This document shows, piece after piece, positions 9,666 to 21,933 of a stretch of DNA of 64,000 nucleotides. The notes below the pieces were generated by a model, which had not been told where the DNA came from, searched no databases, and saw only the letters and a program-made list of their open reading frames with translations. The position numbers were made by a program, and so were the translations under genes. This DNA is from Romanomermis culicivorax (Eukaryota > Nematoda > Enoplea > Mermithida > Mermithidae): positions 2,108,001-2,172,000 of the forward strand of contig CAWUHX010000009.1 of assembly GCA_963922205.1 (NCBI GenBank), written 5' to 3'. Position 1 is the first letter of the stretch. Each line of letters opens with the position of its first letter.

Positions 9666-12124
9666 ATGCCAAAAATAAGCCATATGCTGCCTGATCATAT
9701 ACGCCTCCCATCAGGATCAAGCTCACCAAACCCAACTACCGCCCCGCACCAAACCTCGACTTTAGATCAAACGATGCCGCCACCCACCGCAAATCTTACG
9801 CAAACGGCCGTACCATGTGCGGTAAGTCTCCCGCCCCCTAACCGGCCCTTGTCTCTCTTCAGTAACTCCTCGTTAGATGGGACTACCCAAGCACAACCGC
9901 CACTAAGCTCCGCGGCGCCCCCACCAGCAAACTTGCTCACTCCGCCATCATCCAGTCAAAGTTCAACTATCCCTGCCGCCAGATGTGCTAGCCCGTCTGC
10001 CATATCTCAGATACTGCCACCCAGCACTGCTGCGCATTCCAATACCGACCCTACTGTCATCCGCACTGATTCCTCAGATTCTTTTATCAATATTGACCCA
10101 TGGCTGGCCCCAGCCGCCACCCGAGCGCCCGCGAATAATCACCAAAGCAGCCTGGCCATAGTAAACGCAAACAAAGTCCACAACTTTCAATTAGAAGCAG
10201 GCAATGCCTTCGAGCAACTTAGCACTGCGGCCCCCCGGAATCACCAACAATGACCCGACAGTGCAAACAATTGACCAAATTGGCAGCCTTTCTGACCAAT
10301 TTCAAGCCCAACAACTACGTGTCCAATGCGAAATCCAAGAACAAGTTCAATCCATCAATGCGCTCTTCGCCGCCCTGGCTGAACAAATGCAACAACTAAT
10401 TTCTACAACTACCGCTGCTGCCATAGCACATAACAACCCACAGACACCTAGACCACAGCCGGTGACCTCATGGTTTCACCATGAAGAGCCACACGATATC
10501 TATATGCCAAATGAAACTCTCCGTGAAACTGAACCCCCTTTGGTCTTTGGTTGCCCCTCAGCGCACATCAAACCAAAGGCACCATCAACGGACACCCTGT
10601 ACAATAACAAATTTTCCCGCACCGCACGCGGCAAAGATTAAATCTCCCGCACTGCTCCCCAAAGACACTCACCACCAGCAGTCAACCCATTTGGATTCTC
10701 GGACTACCCACCTGAGGATTATTACGATCACCTGCAACCTCGTTTGGAATTGCTGTGCACATCTCACCGAGAAGAAGATAGCCGAATAAAGGCAATTGTC
10801 GACAATATGCATCTGCTTGCAATCGACAGCTCCGCAACCAATAAACGCCTCCTACGCTTCTTTATTCGGTTAGAGAACAAATTCAGATACCATGCATCAA
10901 ATCATGTAAAGAGGAGTGCACTTTGCTGCCTCAACTGTGACACCCCAAGTGATATGATACAAGATATGACGTGGTACGAGGACACAAAAAAATTTCTTAT
11001 GTTCCAATTGGCCCCCCACTGCAATCAAATGACCCTCAAGAGTGAACTAGCATCCATCATCCCCCAGGCTGGAGGAGAACCTGCCATGTTTTTGAGTAAG
11101 GTAATGACATATGTTCAGTTATTATATCAAGATGAGGATCAAACTTTTTGGCACAAACAAGTAATCGGCACCTTTTTAACAAAAATGCCTGTTTTCTATC
11201 GACTGACTATCGGAGATCAAGCAAAAAACTTCACAAACATCGAACAATTGGACAATGCCATCCCAAAGGCCCGCAGCATCCTGAATGCCACCAAAGCCGA
11301 AATCAGGACCACCGACTGCCCTATCCTTATGAATCAGGCCGAGCCAGATGCACCCATGCCAAAATGGCCCCAACCTTTCAATCGTCGTTTTGACTGTCCC
11401 CACAGCATAGATTGCTCACAGGATTGCTACAGTGACGACACACTTTCCAACAATTGCCGACTGCCAAATTCGATGCCGGTGTCCAATAAATTTGTTTCTT
11501 TTCAACCATTGCATTCAGACCCATCGCCACAACCGCAACTGCTAACCGAAATGCTATTAGAACAACTGATTCAAAGCTGGGACCGCAACCGTGAAGAATG
11601 CCAATCCCGACAGCGTACCGATGAATATCAATTCAACACATGCCAACCAATTTCTCGCCACCAATCTCAACCAGGAGACAACTACAACAACCGTTTTGAC
11701 TGCTCGGTGAGCTGCGACCAACCACGCCCTATGCAGTATCAATCAACAGGTCTCTGGTGCGATGCTCATAAATCCGGTATGCACAACACCGAAGATTGTG
11801 TCTGGCTCAAACAGCAAAATGCCCAGCAGAACAACCATCAGGACTCAGGCCGCCAATCTTATGCTGCTCACCCATTGACACTCGATTTTCACAACCATTC
11901 TAATGATATCTGAGGACAACAGGAGTGGAGACTGCACCATGGAGCACCGCCTCAAAGAGGTCCAAATCTCTCGCGTGGTTCACACAACTATTATCACGAA
12001 GGTAATTCTTTTTCTTGCCCTAATGATTTCGTTCAGAATACCTATGCCGTCTACCCAAATGCCAATTTTACCCCGCCATGGGAGCAACATATTCACTATA
12101 ATGCCGTGCCGGCCCCATACATAA
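9666..12124 (+). pseudogene. gag: Gag of LTR element 1 (broken)
   Basis: A Pro/Ser/Thr-rich N-terminal part begins with the ATG at 9666 in one frame. It continues from about 10204 in a second frame to 11913, with an in-frame TAA at 10639. After the TGA at 11911 the same frame stays open to about 12124. The middle (about 10740-11290) resembles a retrotransposon capsid region: a helical segment with [20 protein letters not shown], matching the equivalent region of the Gypsy element at 25825. [15 protein letters not shown] motif at about 11757-11798 is a Cys/His zinc-knuckle-like remnant. At least one frameshift and two stops make it non-functional. Confidence 0.65.
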
Positions 12125-12479
12125 CTAGGCCTAGGGACTCATCTCGCACCAGTTCAGTTCGCGATCCTCAAAACTTCCGCTCGTAGTCCTGGCTTTGCCG
12201 CCAACCACCACCATTCCTGCAACTAACTCGGATGCCCGCACCAGTAGTCAATCAACATCCGCCGCCTATATGGTCATACCTTCTAAAGAAATAGCTTCCC
12301 CCGCCTATAATTAGCCCAGGCATTGTCTGCTGGAATGCAACAACCCACACTTCTCACTACCCATGCCACATCCGCTCGTCCATTTGTCAAATCAACAATC
12401 TAACGCTGTCAACCAAGACGTTTGTACACAAATATGCCTCCATGTGGGCTTTCCAAATACCCATCAAACTTGGCACCCC

Positions 12480-14870
12480 CAACGCCCACACACTTATCAA
12501 CACTGGCGCCCAATGATCCCTGTTGTCCTCAGGCCTCATCAAACGGGCTTTCGACAAGCAATCCCTTCAACTCCCAATAGGTGGCAAAATCAAAGTCACC
12601 AATGGCACTATTGTTAACGCCTACAGCCCAGTTGTAGTCACCATGGAAACCGCTTTCGGCAAACATATGATCAAATGCATAATCCTTGATGACAACAATA
12701 ATGATCAATGCATCATCGGCACAAATTTCTTAGTGCATCCCCATATCCACGCGATCCTCAACTTCAAGGACAACTATATCCAAATTCAGGACGTCAAGCT
12801 ATGGCTCAAAGTCATCACATCAGTTCGCCTGCACACAGAGCTATTCCTGAATGCTGCCAATGACAACATCCTGGAAGAAATCTCCGAAATGGAAAGAGTA
12901 AGTTTTTATGATGATAAATTGGATACTTTCAGCCAACCAGAAGAAATGGAAGCTGAACAAGCAGTACGTCAAGCTCAGCCCAGTCCACACCAACCGCCAT
13001 CATGGCGGCTGGAGGTCACGGAGCTCCCGAAATCTATTTTTCTTGTTGCTCAGGCATCCATCTCCATTTCACCCCAATGCCAGCAATGGGTGACCGGCAC
13101 CATTTTTCAAACAATGACCATTACCATTCCCGATGTGATTGTTCAACCACTGACCACCAATAACATCACTGCAGAATTCCCAATCGAAACTGCAATCATC
13201 AATGTCAACAATGGTAAATGCCCACTGCTATTCATCAACAACACGCCAAACAGCATCAAACTCCGCCCCAACCAACTTATCGCAGTGGCAAAACATGCAC
13301 TCAGGTACACTGCAATGTCCATGGATTGTCAAGTGGCAACTGCTGCCGCAGACCATGATTTAACCGACCACGAACCGACTGCCCTTGATAAATCGCTTCC
13401 ATGCCGCATGGACCAACAGAAACTGGATTTCGCCTTGAACAAAATGACCGCCAAAACCTACGTCACCACCCCCCAAAGAACAAAGGCCCTCCGCATGCTA
13501 CGCCAAAACCACTATGTTTTTAGCCTCCCTGGCGACAAACCTACATTCACAAATGAATTGACCATCAGCATAGACACCGGCACCGCAAAGCCAGTATCCC
13601 CCCATTATTACTGCGCTGCGATGGAGCAAAGACCCATTGTCCGCCGCCATATACAAGAAATGCAATGACTTCATCGAACCATCCCACTCGCCCTGGGCCA
13701 CATCGCTATTCCTTGTCAAGAAAAAAGATATTTCATGGCGCCCCATCATCAACTACCATGGTATTAACAAAGTTAGGCCCAGCGACAAATTCCCCATTCT
13801 GCTCATTGATGATTATTTGGATGTGATGGGCAAAGCAAAATTCTTCACCACACTCGATCTCAAAGCTGGGTACTGGCAGGTACCTCTCAACAGCAACTCC
13901 CGGGATAAAATAACCTTCATCTGCCAGGAAGGTTTGTTTCGGTTCAAAGTTTTGCCATTCGGTCTAAAGAACGCACCCGCTGAATTTCAACTTTTAATGG
14001 AATGAATTCTCGGCCCGTATATTTGAAAAATTTGTCTCGTCTATATTGACGATATAATCGTTTCCTCAAATTCGTTTGAAGAACACTTGGAACATTTACA
14101 GATTATTTTCGACGCCCTCCGCACCGAAAACTTAATGCTCCACCCTGATAAATGTGAATTCTTACCGCCGCAAGTCAAATTTTTGGAACATCTCCTTAAT
14201 GTGGAAGGTATCGCCGCCGACCCCCAAAAACTCGAGGCAATCGCAAAGTATGATTTTCCTTGAACCAAAAAAGGTATACAAAGTTTTTTAGGTCTCGTTC
14301 AATGGTGCAAGCGTTTTATTCCACATTTGGTGACGCTATCAAGTCCACTTTACAAGCTTCTCCACCAGGACTCGAATTACCAATTTAGCAATGATCACAA
14401 AATCGCCTTGGAAGGTATCAAGAAAGCATTAACGTCTTCGCCTTTCCTACGATACCCAGTGTATGATGGCAAAGCTCAATTTGTCATACAAACTGACGCA
14501 AGTACGACCGCCATTGGAGCAATTTTGTACCAGGAAAACGGCAAGGACCAATGGGTTACCACCTATAACAGCCGCATGCTCACTGACACAGAGACTCGAT
14601 ATAGTACTATGGAACGTGAATGCCTCCCTATTGTCTACGGCTTTCGGATGTACGGCCATTATGTATATGGTCAAAAGGTTATCATCCGCACCGATAACAA
14701 GCCGCTCCAATGGTTCAAAGAAGAAAAATGCCGCAATTCACAACTTCAATGGTTTGCCATAAATCTTCAAGATTACAATTACAAAGTCGAATACGTTAAG
14801 GGTAAAGACAATGCTTGTGCTGATTTCTTGTTGAGAAAAGATGAACACGAGAAATCACTGGATCTACGTA
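12480..14870 (+). pseudogene. pol: Pol of LTR element 1: protease, reverse transcriptase, RNase H (broken)
   Basis: The aspartic protease motif near 12497-12516 reads N-T-G-A-Q followed by a TGA, so the catalytic Asp is replaced. A [12 protein letters not shown] block follows. The frame shifts near 13665 into reverse transcriptase, with [22 protein letters not shown] and the intact catalytic VYIDDII at about 14038-14058. In-frame TGA codons occur at 14003, shortly after it, and near 14262. RNase H begins around 14466 ([15 protein letters not shown]) and ends with a [13 protein letters not shown] block. The order and motifs are those of Ty3/Gypsy pol. Several stops and a frameshift make it dead. 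No integrase follows RNase H. Confidence 0.8.
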
Positions 14871-14874
14871 CAGA

Positions 14875-17800
14875 AGAATTAGCCACTGAGATTTTCAGTA
14901 CCAATTTCTGCTCTGCATTATCAGACGCCGATGTTTGGATCCAGGACATCACTGCCGATCAACCCCTCCGTGACCAAACTTACCATGGCACCCATTACAG
15001 TTATCTCCCTAACACCATCATTAGTCTTTTACAGGTAGATGGGGAATGGTTTCAGGGCCTCACCACTACTATGTCACTAGCTGCGATTCTAGTGTCACCA
15101 TGCTCTGTCACACAGTATGCCTACGTCAACCACTTGTTGGCGAGACATGCACAGTCATTCAATATGGCCATGTGCACTGCCTTCTACATGTGCATGTGGT
15201 ACTGCACCGACGGAAACCCCCGATCCCGCCTCAGTGATTGGATGAATCGCATCCCCGAGCGCAAGCCCGCTTTCGACCAGGATCCCAGTATACGTTTGCA
15301 ATCATTTTGCCTTGTGCCCCATCATCTTCGATGAAGATTTTCACATGGAAACGGCCATCGAAGAAATCAATATTGACGAAACCGACTACACTGCGAATCC
15401 CCACAGCCGGTTCCATTTTTACTCCAGGTTGCTTAGCCTCATCAATTTCCAGAATCGATTTTCGTTTCCAGCATCTATATATGCTTACCTGTTGCCAACT
15501 ACGGCCTCCATGCATATGCTCACCACCAAGGAGTTGCTCGATTGCCCTATGTTGTCCTATGTCACAGAACCATCCGACGAAGAACTCCTTGATACGCCAA
15601 TTTTCAACCTCAATATAGCAAAATTGCCGACGCCAGCTGCAGCACAGGCTCCATCTGCACCTACCATGTCAGCCGATTTTACGGTGTCCGCAGCTCAAAT
15701 CAACGACTTCCTCAAACTTACGCTTGATGATATTTCGACCTTGGCACCTGTCCCCATGGAAGAATCCAGGCCGATCCAACCTACCGCTTTGGATACTGAA
15801 ACGAATACCGTGACTTCGGACCAAACCCTAACCAATATTCTGGAAGAGAGCACTGTTGATCAAGCAACCCCTATGGATGTAGCACCCCAAGATCCTGCTT
15901 CGGACATAGTTCCGCCGGCACCCACCGTGGACCATCACCTTTACCTAGCTATGCAGGCAGCCTTGCCTGGACCCCCGTTGATTCCTACCATTGCCGCTGC
16001 CAGGTGTATTCCTCCTATTAGATTTTAGCAACAAATCATTTCCGATTCCCAATGGAATGCCTTGGCCGCCACTCTCACCGCCTATCATTTCCCGCCACCT
16101 ATCATTTCCCGCCGCCACTGCTCGGAATGTTGTTCCCGAAACATCATCAGATGGACTACCCGGAAGCACTGTGGGATCAGATACAGCAAATCATGTTCCC
16201 GCCATGGATATCCACACCATCTGCCCCACAGCCAATTCAAATTGCTCAAACGGCTCCAGTTCTTGCCCAACCAGCCCTCCCACCACCAGTTGCTCAATTG
16301 CCACCAACTGTACCTATGGATGTTCAACCTCCACAGATTTCGACTACCTCTGCGCTGACTCTAGATCGCCATGGCCAGCCTATCTGAAAACCCAGTTGAT
16401 ATGAACACTCAGCTAAACAGGAAACTCATCAACAAGAAGAGGTGGCATACTGCAAAGCTGACAAAATGTGAAGGATGGACGAACCGCACGCCGGACATAC
16501 ACTGCCACCCAGTACCTCTCGTACCGAACGTGGCAAGACCCCGAGCGAGCGTATGACCCATCACCGCAAGCAACGCACCCAACAAAAAGCCCAGGAAACG
16601 GCCGATCAAACCAGTTGTACTACTGGCGCGACAGCACAGCCAAAAGTTATGACAACAAAGAGTGCAGTGCCCGCCCAACAAACCCCGCCTGCCCGCCATT
16701 CGGATAGTCACTGCTATCGCCACGAGTCACACCATCATGATGACTGTCACTACAAGGAATCCAGACATTCCCCCTGCAGAGATACCACCACCCGTGATAG
16801 TCATCAACACGATCGCCATGATGACACACCTCTGCACCGCACCCAAAGCGAGCAAATGCGACAGGTGCACTCCACCGGTTTCTACGAACACGACTACCAG
16901 CACATTTTCCACCGCTCACTGCCCAAGCTAACCGTTTATATCAGCCCATTGCAGCAGGCCATTGCAATTCAGAAACGCCTTGATGCCTTGAAGAATCCTC
17001 CGAAACCAGAATTCAAGGCCTGGCTACCCCCGGCGCCTTCGATGGACATAGAACAAGCCATTTCAGTTTCCGCCTCACTCCCCAACACAACCCCGTCGTT
17101 GCCGCCTACGGCCTTGATGTCGGCCTCGTCGACCACAGCCCCCTCACCACGTCATTGCCACCCACGGCATCAATGTCGGTCCAACCCACAACCACCAGTA
17201 GCACACAGTCTGTATCGACACCGACCACAGCCAATTAACCTCAATTGATCATCACCACATGCCCTGCACTCAGAGCCATTCCCGCGGCCAGTGCTGTGTT
17301 GCAATTACAACCGCCATTGCCTAGTGAGTCAACCACCTTACCAAATTATGTCCATTTTTAGACCACCAATCTGCTGCATTCTATCACGCTGGCCATGCCA
17401 CATTATCCGCTGCCAGTGGACCTGTCGGTTGATTCCTTTTTGCCACGCACACTGCAGGAAATGGTTTTGATCAACTTCTTTGGCCGCACGGCATTCATAT
17501 AACGATGGCCGTCCATATCCGCGCCACCAACGCCTTGCTCCCGCTTAACCAGCGTTTCCGTAGCCATTTTCGCACATCTTACCACGAGCGGCAACCTCCT
17601 GTCTCGCCCGACGTGGGGGCGCTCATATTGCAATGGATCCCTGGCCTTTGGGCCGAGGAACTCAGCGTCGTCAACGCCCTGCAAACCGCCCACTTTGCAC
17701 TATTTTTGTATGAAGCCCGTGGACTGGACAATCCATCCTGTCTTGTCCAGGCTTACAACACCACAGTCCGTTTGATAGATAGCTGGATGGCATACTCGCA

Positions 17801-17918
17801 ATACTCCCCATTCCTGCAACCGCCCGAGATCACTGATATCCAAAGAATTTATTTGCAATACCATTCTGAAATGGACTGCCGGGTTCCCCTCTTGTGCCAG
17901 CACGACATCTCCACCTGA
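14875..17918 (+). pseudogene. Pro/Thr-rich accessory region of LTR element 1 (unknown function, broken)
   Basis: After RNase H the open frame continues without a stop to 15334. It then passes through frames at 15312-16028, 16052-16387, 16475-17248 and 17505-17918, which read as one long protein broken by frameshifts. Composition is strongly biased to Pro, Thr, Ala, Ser, Gln and His, with a His/Arg-rich stretch around 16690-16870. The last segment is more globular, with a [21 protein letters not shown] block. I do not recognise a domain. From memory it resembles Pro-rich predicted proteins of the mermithid Romanomermis, which I cannot verify here. It occupies the place where integrase and env would normally be. 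Confidence 0.5.
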
Positions 17919-18811
17919 TGGAATCTTCTTCCACCACGACCGCTGCTGCCATCAGGGTTGCCGTCTGACCCCCCGTCCCTGGTCTTGCTGCACATACCAC
18001 CACCAGGTGCGATCCTTCATCACCGCTCCGCACCCAGACCTACACTTCATCATCTTGTCGCCAAAATGCCACTGACTACAGCCACTCATCACGTCAAGCA
18101 AGATCTGTCTGCTTTGACGATCATGATGATCCACGAGACCGGCACTGATACCACAAGGATCGATACCACGATGCCCATAGGGATCGCCGCAAGGACTACA
18201 CTCATTCCGGCTCTACCTCGGACAGTTGCCATCACCGCTGCCATTGACCCCGCCGCCTTGTACAGTAACAGATTTCACCATTTTTCTGTGTTTTTCTTCG
18301 TTTTGTTTTCCTAGTCGTTTTCACTTAATCTCGTTTCTCTCGCTTTATTTTGTACTAGTTCCCCCCAATGCTGCGCAGCCGATGCTAAGTCCACACAGTA
18401 AGACGCCTCAACATGTTCTATCACTACATGCCCCCACTTTCGTCATTTGTCCTTTTTTGCCTCCCCCGCCTTGTTACGCTTTGCCTTCGTTGCTACTGTA
18501 GTGGCTGGCCTCACCCTCTCATTCGCATGGACTGGTATGCTGGTGCGCTCCAGTATATCCATGCGGACAGAGTGACGACATGGGACGCGGCATTGCCTCC
18601 CTTTCGGCCTCCCCAATTGCAGACCACATCGGACCCCCTACACGCTGCCCAAATCGGCTCAAAACACTGCAACGACTCCATCAGCCCCACTGTGTGCCAC
18701 CGAAGATCCCTTCGGCCACCCGGGTGATGGCCTATAGTGGCGGTGTCGCTTCCCCTTGCCTGTTCTGATTGTCTCTTGATGATTGTTTGGGACGATCTAC
18801 CACAATTGGGA
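17919..18811 (+). other. 3' non-coding part of LTR element 1
   Basis: C-rich, T-rich and mixed sequence between the accessory frames and the nested MULE element. Short open frames of 60-120 codons here have biased composition and no recognisable domain. Confidence 0.4.
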
Positions 18812-18890
18812 TGCAGATCCACAGCCTACTGCACATCAGCAGCCTACTGCACATTAGCAGCCTTAGTCAGATCGGCAGCCAAAAAATATA
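18812..18890. repeat. Terminal inverted repeat of MULE element, left
   Basis: Inverted counterpart of about 21298-21386. The internal short direct repeat (GCAGCCTACTGCACAT) appears twice here and more often in the right copy. Confidence 0.65.
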
Positions 18891-18969
18891 GTATGTATTC
18901 ATATCTGTTTCATTGCAGGAACATGAACGCATAAGGTACTGGTCGAAATTTACTTTTAGAACAAAAAAA

Positions 18970-21049
18970 TTACGCATTGTTTGGATCCTGAAAGACTCCC
19001 CACGATTTCTTACCAACCAAATGACGCATAAAATGCAAGGAAAAACGGATTTTATTTATCAAAAATTGAAAAATATGTGGCTGTAAAAGCTGCGCATTGA
19101 AGTCATTCACTTGCCATATATTGCCCGTAATTTGAAGAAAAGTGTCCTGTGCATTTCGGATCCTGTTGTCTAAATTAACATAAACTTCGTCACACTGTTT
19201 TGCTGTATAAAAGCCGCACCTTAAATTCCGTACACGAATTTGATCTCGATTATGCATTGGCTGAAGCAAATGCAAAAAATTTCGTACAGCCAAATGCATA
19301 TCCCGAACTTCAGCCAAGTTTAGTCGATTGTGGTAGCCCTCCGCCTGGTTTGTTGTACGAGGCCCAACATTATCCCAATGACTCCACATTGATAAGGGAA
19401 AATGACCATTTATCCACGTTTCTTGAAAATAATTGCAAAAAGCTCGTAGGGTTGGTTTTGAATGTCAAATGCACATGGAATTAGACAGACTGGTAACATA
19501 GCAAGAGCTTTGATACATCCGATCCATTCTGCCGCACCATGGTCATCATTCCAAACATTGCATAAGCCTAAACTTTGTAGCTTTTGATTCAAGGCTTGAG
19601 AAAAGTGAAAATTGCAACCTTTTATGATGACTTCAGGGAAAACTAGCTGAACAGCATTGCATGCCGCTATTTCATAATCTGGGTAGACAAATTGTAAGGC
19701 GCCGATTCCATTATGATTGTTCATGAGTTTGTTGCGTATTTGTGAAAGCAGATACACATAAGAATCAACTGTTTTTCGATGCATCAATGCATGGCAGACT
19801 GGAACAGCTTCAAACTCAAACGCCCCCCACGCATGTATGGTGTATAGTTGAGTGAACCCATCAGGAGTAACTTTAAATGTACCGTCCATAATCAAATGAC
19901 CAGACTCGGAAATTTCACTCATATCTTGATCTGACATAAAAAACATTTGCTCACGATTTGAACATAAAAGACATTGTTCATGAAAATATGGGGCACCTTC
20001 ATTAGCAAATCGACCGCATTCAATTACGTTTAAAAAGGGGAGATATTCTGGATTAATCAAGAGGCGAAGTGATTGTTTCATTTTTTGTTTGTCTGGTTTT
20101 TATTGTTCGTTTTTTATTTTTTGTGTTATTTTTTACCATTATTATTACTTTTTGTTTTGTGTTTATTTGCCTTCTTATCGCTCTTTTTCATCGATCATTA
20201 TATGATTTATTTACCTGATATTCCATTGGTAAATCGTAAACATCCTCCACGGGTATGCGCCCTTTTCTGGACGAACCACGTAAAGCACTTTTCATGGACT
20301 TGTAATCTTGCAGATGTTGCTGAACTTGGTTGGCTTGTTCTGAATCTCGAAAATGCTTTACTACTTCAGAGTTCGTATTGGTATGGGCCTCCAGCAGTCT
20401 TTTCAAACCCCTTCTGCAATTTTGCCGTGCTTCACGATAAAAGATTTTGGGCATTGGCTTGACCTTGGCTTTTTCCTACAGTTGAAAATGTGAAAGTGTA
20501 ATTATGTATACAGAAAATCGTCTGATTGAAAAGCTTGCATCACTGTACAGTTTTTACTTTTTTACCATAAAATGTTTCTAAATTACAATGTTCGAAAAAG
20601 TGAGATTTTTTCTATACTTTGTCCTATACTGATATACAGTTGACTGGCAAAAAATTCTTTCATTTTCACTCTTAGGTTCCATTAGCATTCTTACCTGTAC
20701 AAAACATATGATGACCGTTATCGGGGTCCTTAACAATTCGATTATTGCAAATGATAGTTAGGCAGCAACTTTCTTGTGGATTTTCAGCATCCTTTAGTTT
20801 CTCACATTCAACACAAATCCAATACTCGTTAATTTGGGCATTCGGAAGAACTTTGGCAGATTTTTTGCAAAATTCACAAACTCGTTGTTCGTTGATGCGG
20901 GATTCATATTGAATCACCGATTTTTTTAGTTTTGAATTCAAAACAGCATTTGCTTCACCAAAGTCCATTTTTGTACGCAATAAGAGGCGAATTTGGCAAA
21001 TAAGAAAAGTCAAATTTGCTCTGGTATTTTTTTTGTAATACAGAAGCAT
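18970..21049 (-). pseudogene. MULE transposase with FLYWCH-like zinc finger (split, frameshifted)
   Basis: The first coding part (21049 down to about 20695) holds a Cys/His cluster: CEFC, then YWICVEC, CC and GHHMFC, similar to a FLYWCH finger. A GTAAGA donor at 20694 and a TTTCAACTGTAG acceptor near 20476 mark a likely 219-bp intron. A second intron probably ends near 20098. The catalytic part includes LIMDGTFKV (first Asp), YPDYEIAACNAV (second Asp), GCNFHFSQ, and TNQAEGYHNRL (Glu). Near 19440 a one-base loss in a T run shifts the frame between the 223- and 139-codon frames, so this copy is probably inactive. The role would be DDE transposition of the 18812-21386 element. Confidence 0.7.
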
Positions 21050-21297
21050 ATGTGTGTGTGCATGTTGTATATGTGTGTGGTCACTTTGATGTGTTTATTA
21101 CATTTTCTGTTGTTCCAGAAAGATATAGATTTAATAGGGGTCACTAATTAACTTTATCATTTGTGTTACAAAAGGGTAAAACGGTCAGACGCTCCATTGT
21201 CTGTACTGTAATGTGTCTATTTTTCAAACATCAGTATTATTGGACTATTTTCGTCCAATGTATACAAGTATGTTTTTCACAGATGGCAAAACAATTC

Positions 21298-21386
21298 TTT
21301 GGCTGCGGATCTGACTAAGGCTGCTAATGTGCAGTAGGCTGCTAATATGCACTAGGCTGAGGATATGCACTAGGCTGCGGATCTGA
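21298..21386. repeat. Terminal inverted repeat of MULE element, right
   Basis: Inverted copy of 18812-18890, with three or four tandem CTAGGCTG-type words. Confidence 0.65.
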
Positions 21387-21394
21387 GCCCTACC

Positions 21395-21417
21395 CATCTA
21401 CCGCAAGGGGAAAGGGG
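21395..21417 (+). promoter_or_regulatory. Polypurine tract of LTR element 1
   Basis: AAGGGGAAAGGGG directly abuts the TGTTG start of the 3' LTR. This is the expected position of the plus-strand primer in LTR retrotransposons. Confidence 0.75.
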
Positions 21418-21933
21418 TGTTGTAGTGTATTTCCACCGATTTGTAGGATTATCACTATTTTTGTCGTTTTCTTGAAGAGGCGCGCAGGTACAAAGTGGAG
21501 CGAGCAACACGGACCATCAAGAGACGTCTTACTGTAGCATAAATCGGCAGGTGTGCATTGTATTCGCTCTCTCATTATTAGTATCATGTTTTTTATTGGT
21601 CCCCCTCCCTGTGCGCAAAGTATATTTGTGTTTTCCCCAAGCAGGTGGGAGTTTTATATTATTCCTTGCCAACTCACATTTGTATCTGTAAGTGTAGTTT
21701 TTGTGTTGGATAAAACTGGAGAAAATTCTGCTTTATTTTCATTACATAATTGGGAGACAGATTAAGGAACTAGGTTTTCTTAGTCTGTGGGCTAATTACT
21801 GTCAGGTTTAAGTACATTAATTAAGCAATTAATCCGGTAAGCGTGGGCGTTGGAAATACGTGCATTAGGGACGAATTCTGGAACCCACTCCTGCCTCCAC
21901 TCCTAAAACCACGACCATCTTTAAAACACAACA
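21418..21933 (+). repeat. 3' LTR of element 1
   Basis: A 516-bp direct repeat of 9010-9527 with the same TG...CA ends. The flank after it begins CCCGG, matching ACCGG before the 5' LTR at four of five bases. Confidence 0.85.

Larger units (their letters stand above)
18812..21386 (-). mobile_element. MULE-type DNA transposon nested in LTR element 1
   Basis: The outer ~80 bp at 18812-18890 and about 21298-21386 are inverted copies of each other. Both contain repeated GCAGCCTA(C/G)TGCACAT(T/C) words and begin or end with CAGATCC/GGATCTG. Between them, on the minus strand, lies a transposase gene of the MULE class. No convincing target duplication was found at the chosen ends. Because the element sits between the accessory region and the 3' LTR of the retrotransposon, it inserted after that element did. 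Confidence 0.75.
9010..21933 (+). mobile_element. Ty3/Gypsy-like LTR retrotransposon 1 (old, degenerate)
   Basis: It is bounded by two direct ~517-bp LTRs that begin TGTTG and end CAACA. The 5-bp flanks are ACCGG on the left and CCCGG on the right (4/5). A purine tract precedes the 3' LTR. The internal order is gag, protease, reverse transcriptase with a YIDD box, RNase H, then a long Pro/Thr-rich accessory region. No integrase zinc finger or DDE signature was found. A MULE-type transposon is nested at 18812-21386. The LTRs differ at roughly 45 of 518 positions by eye, so this insertion is much older than the element at 25129-39067. Confidence 0.85.
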
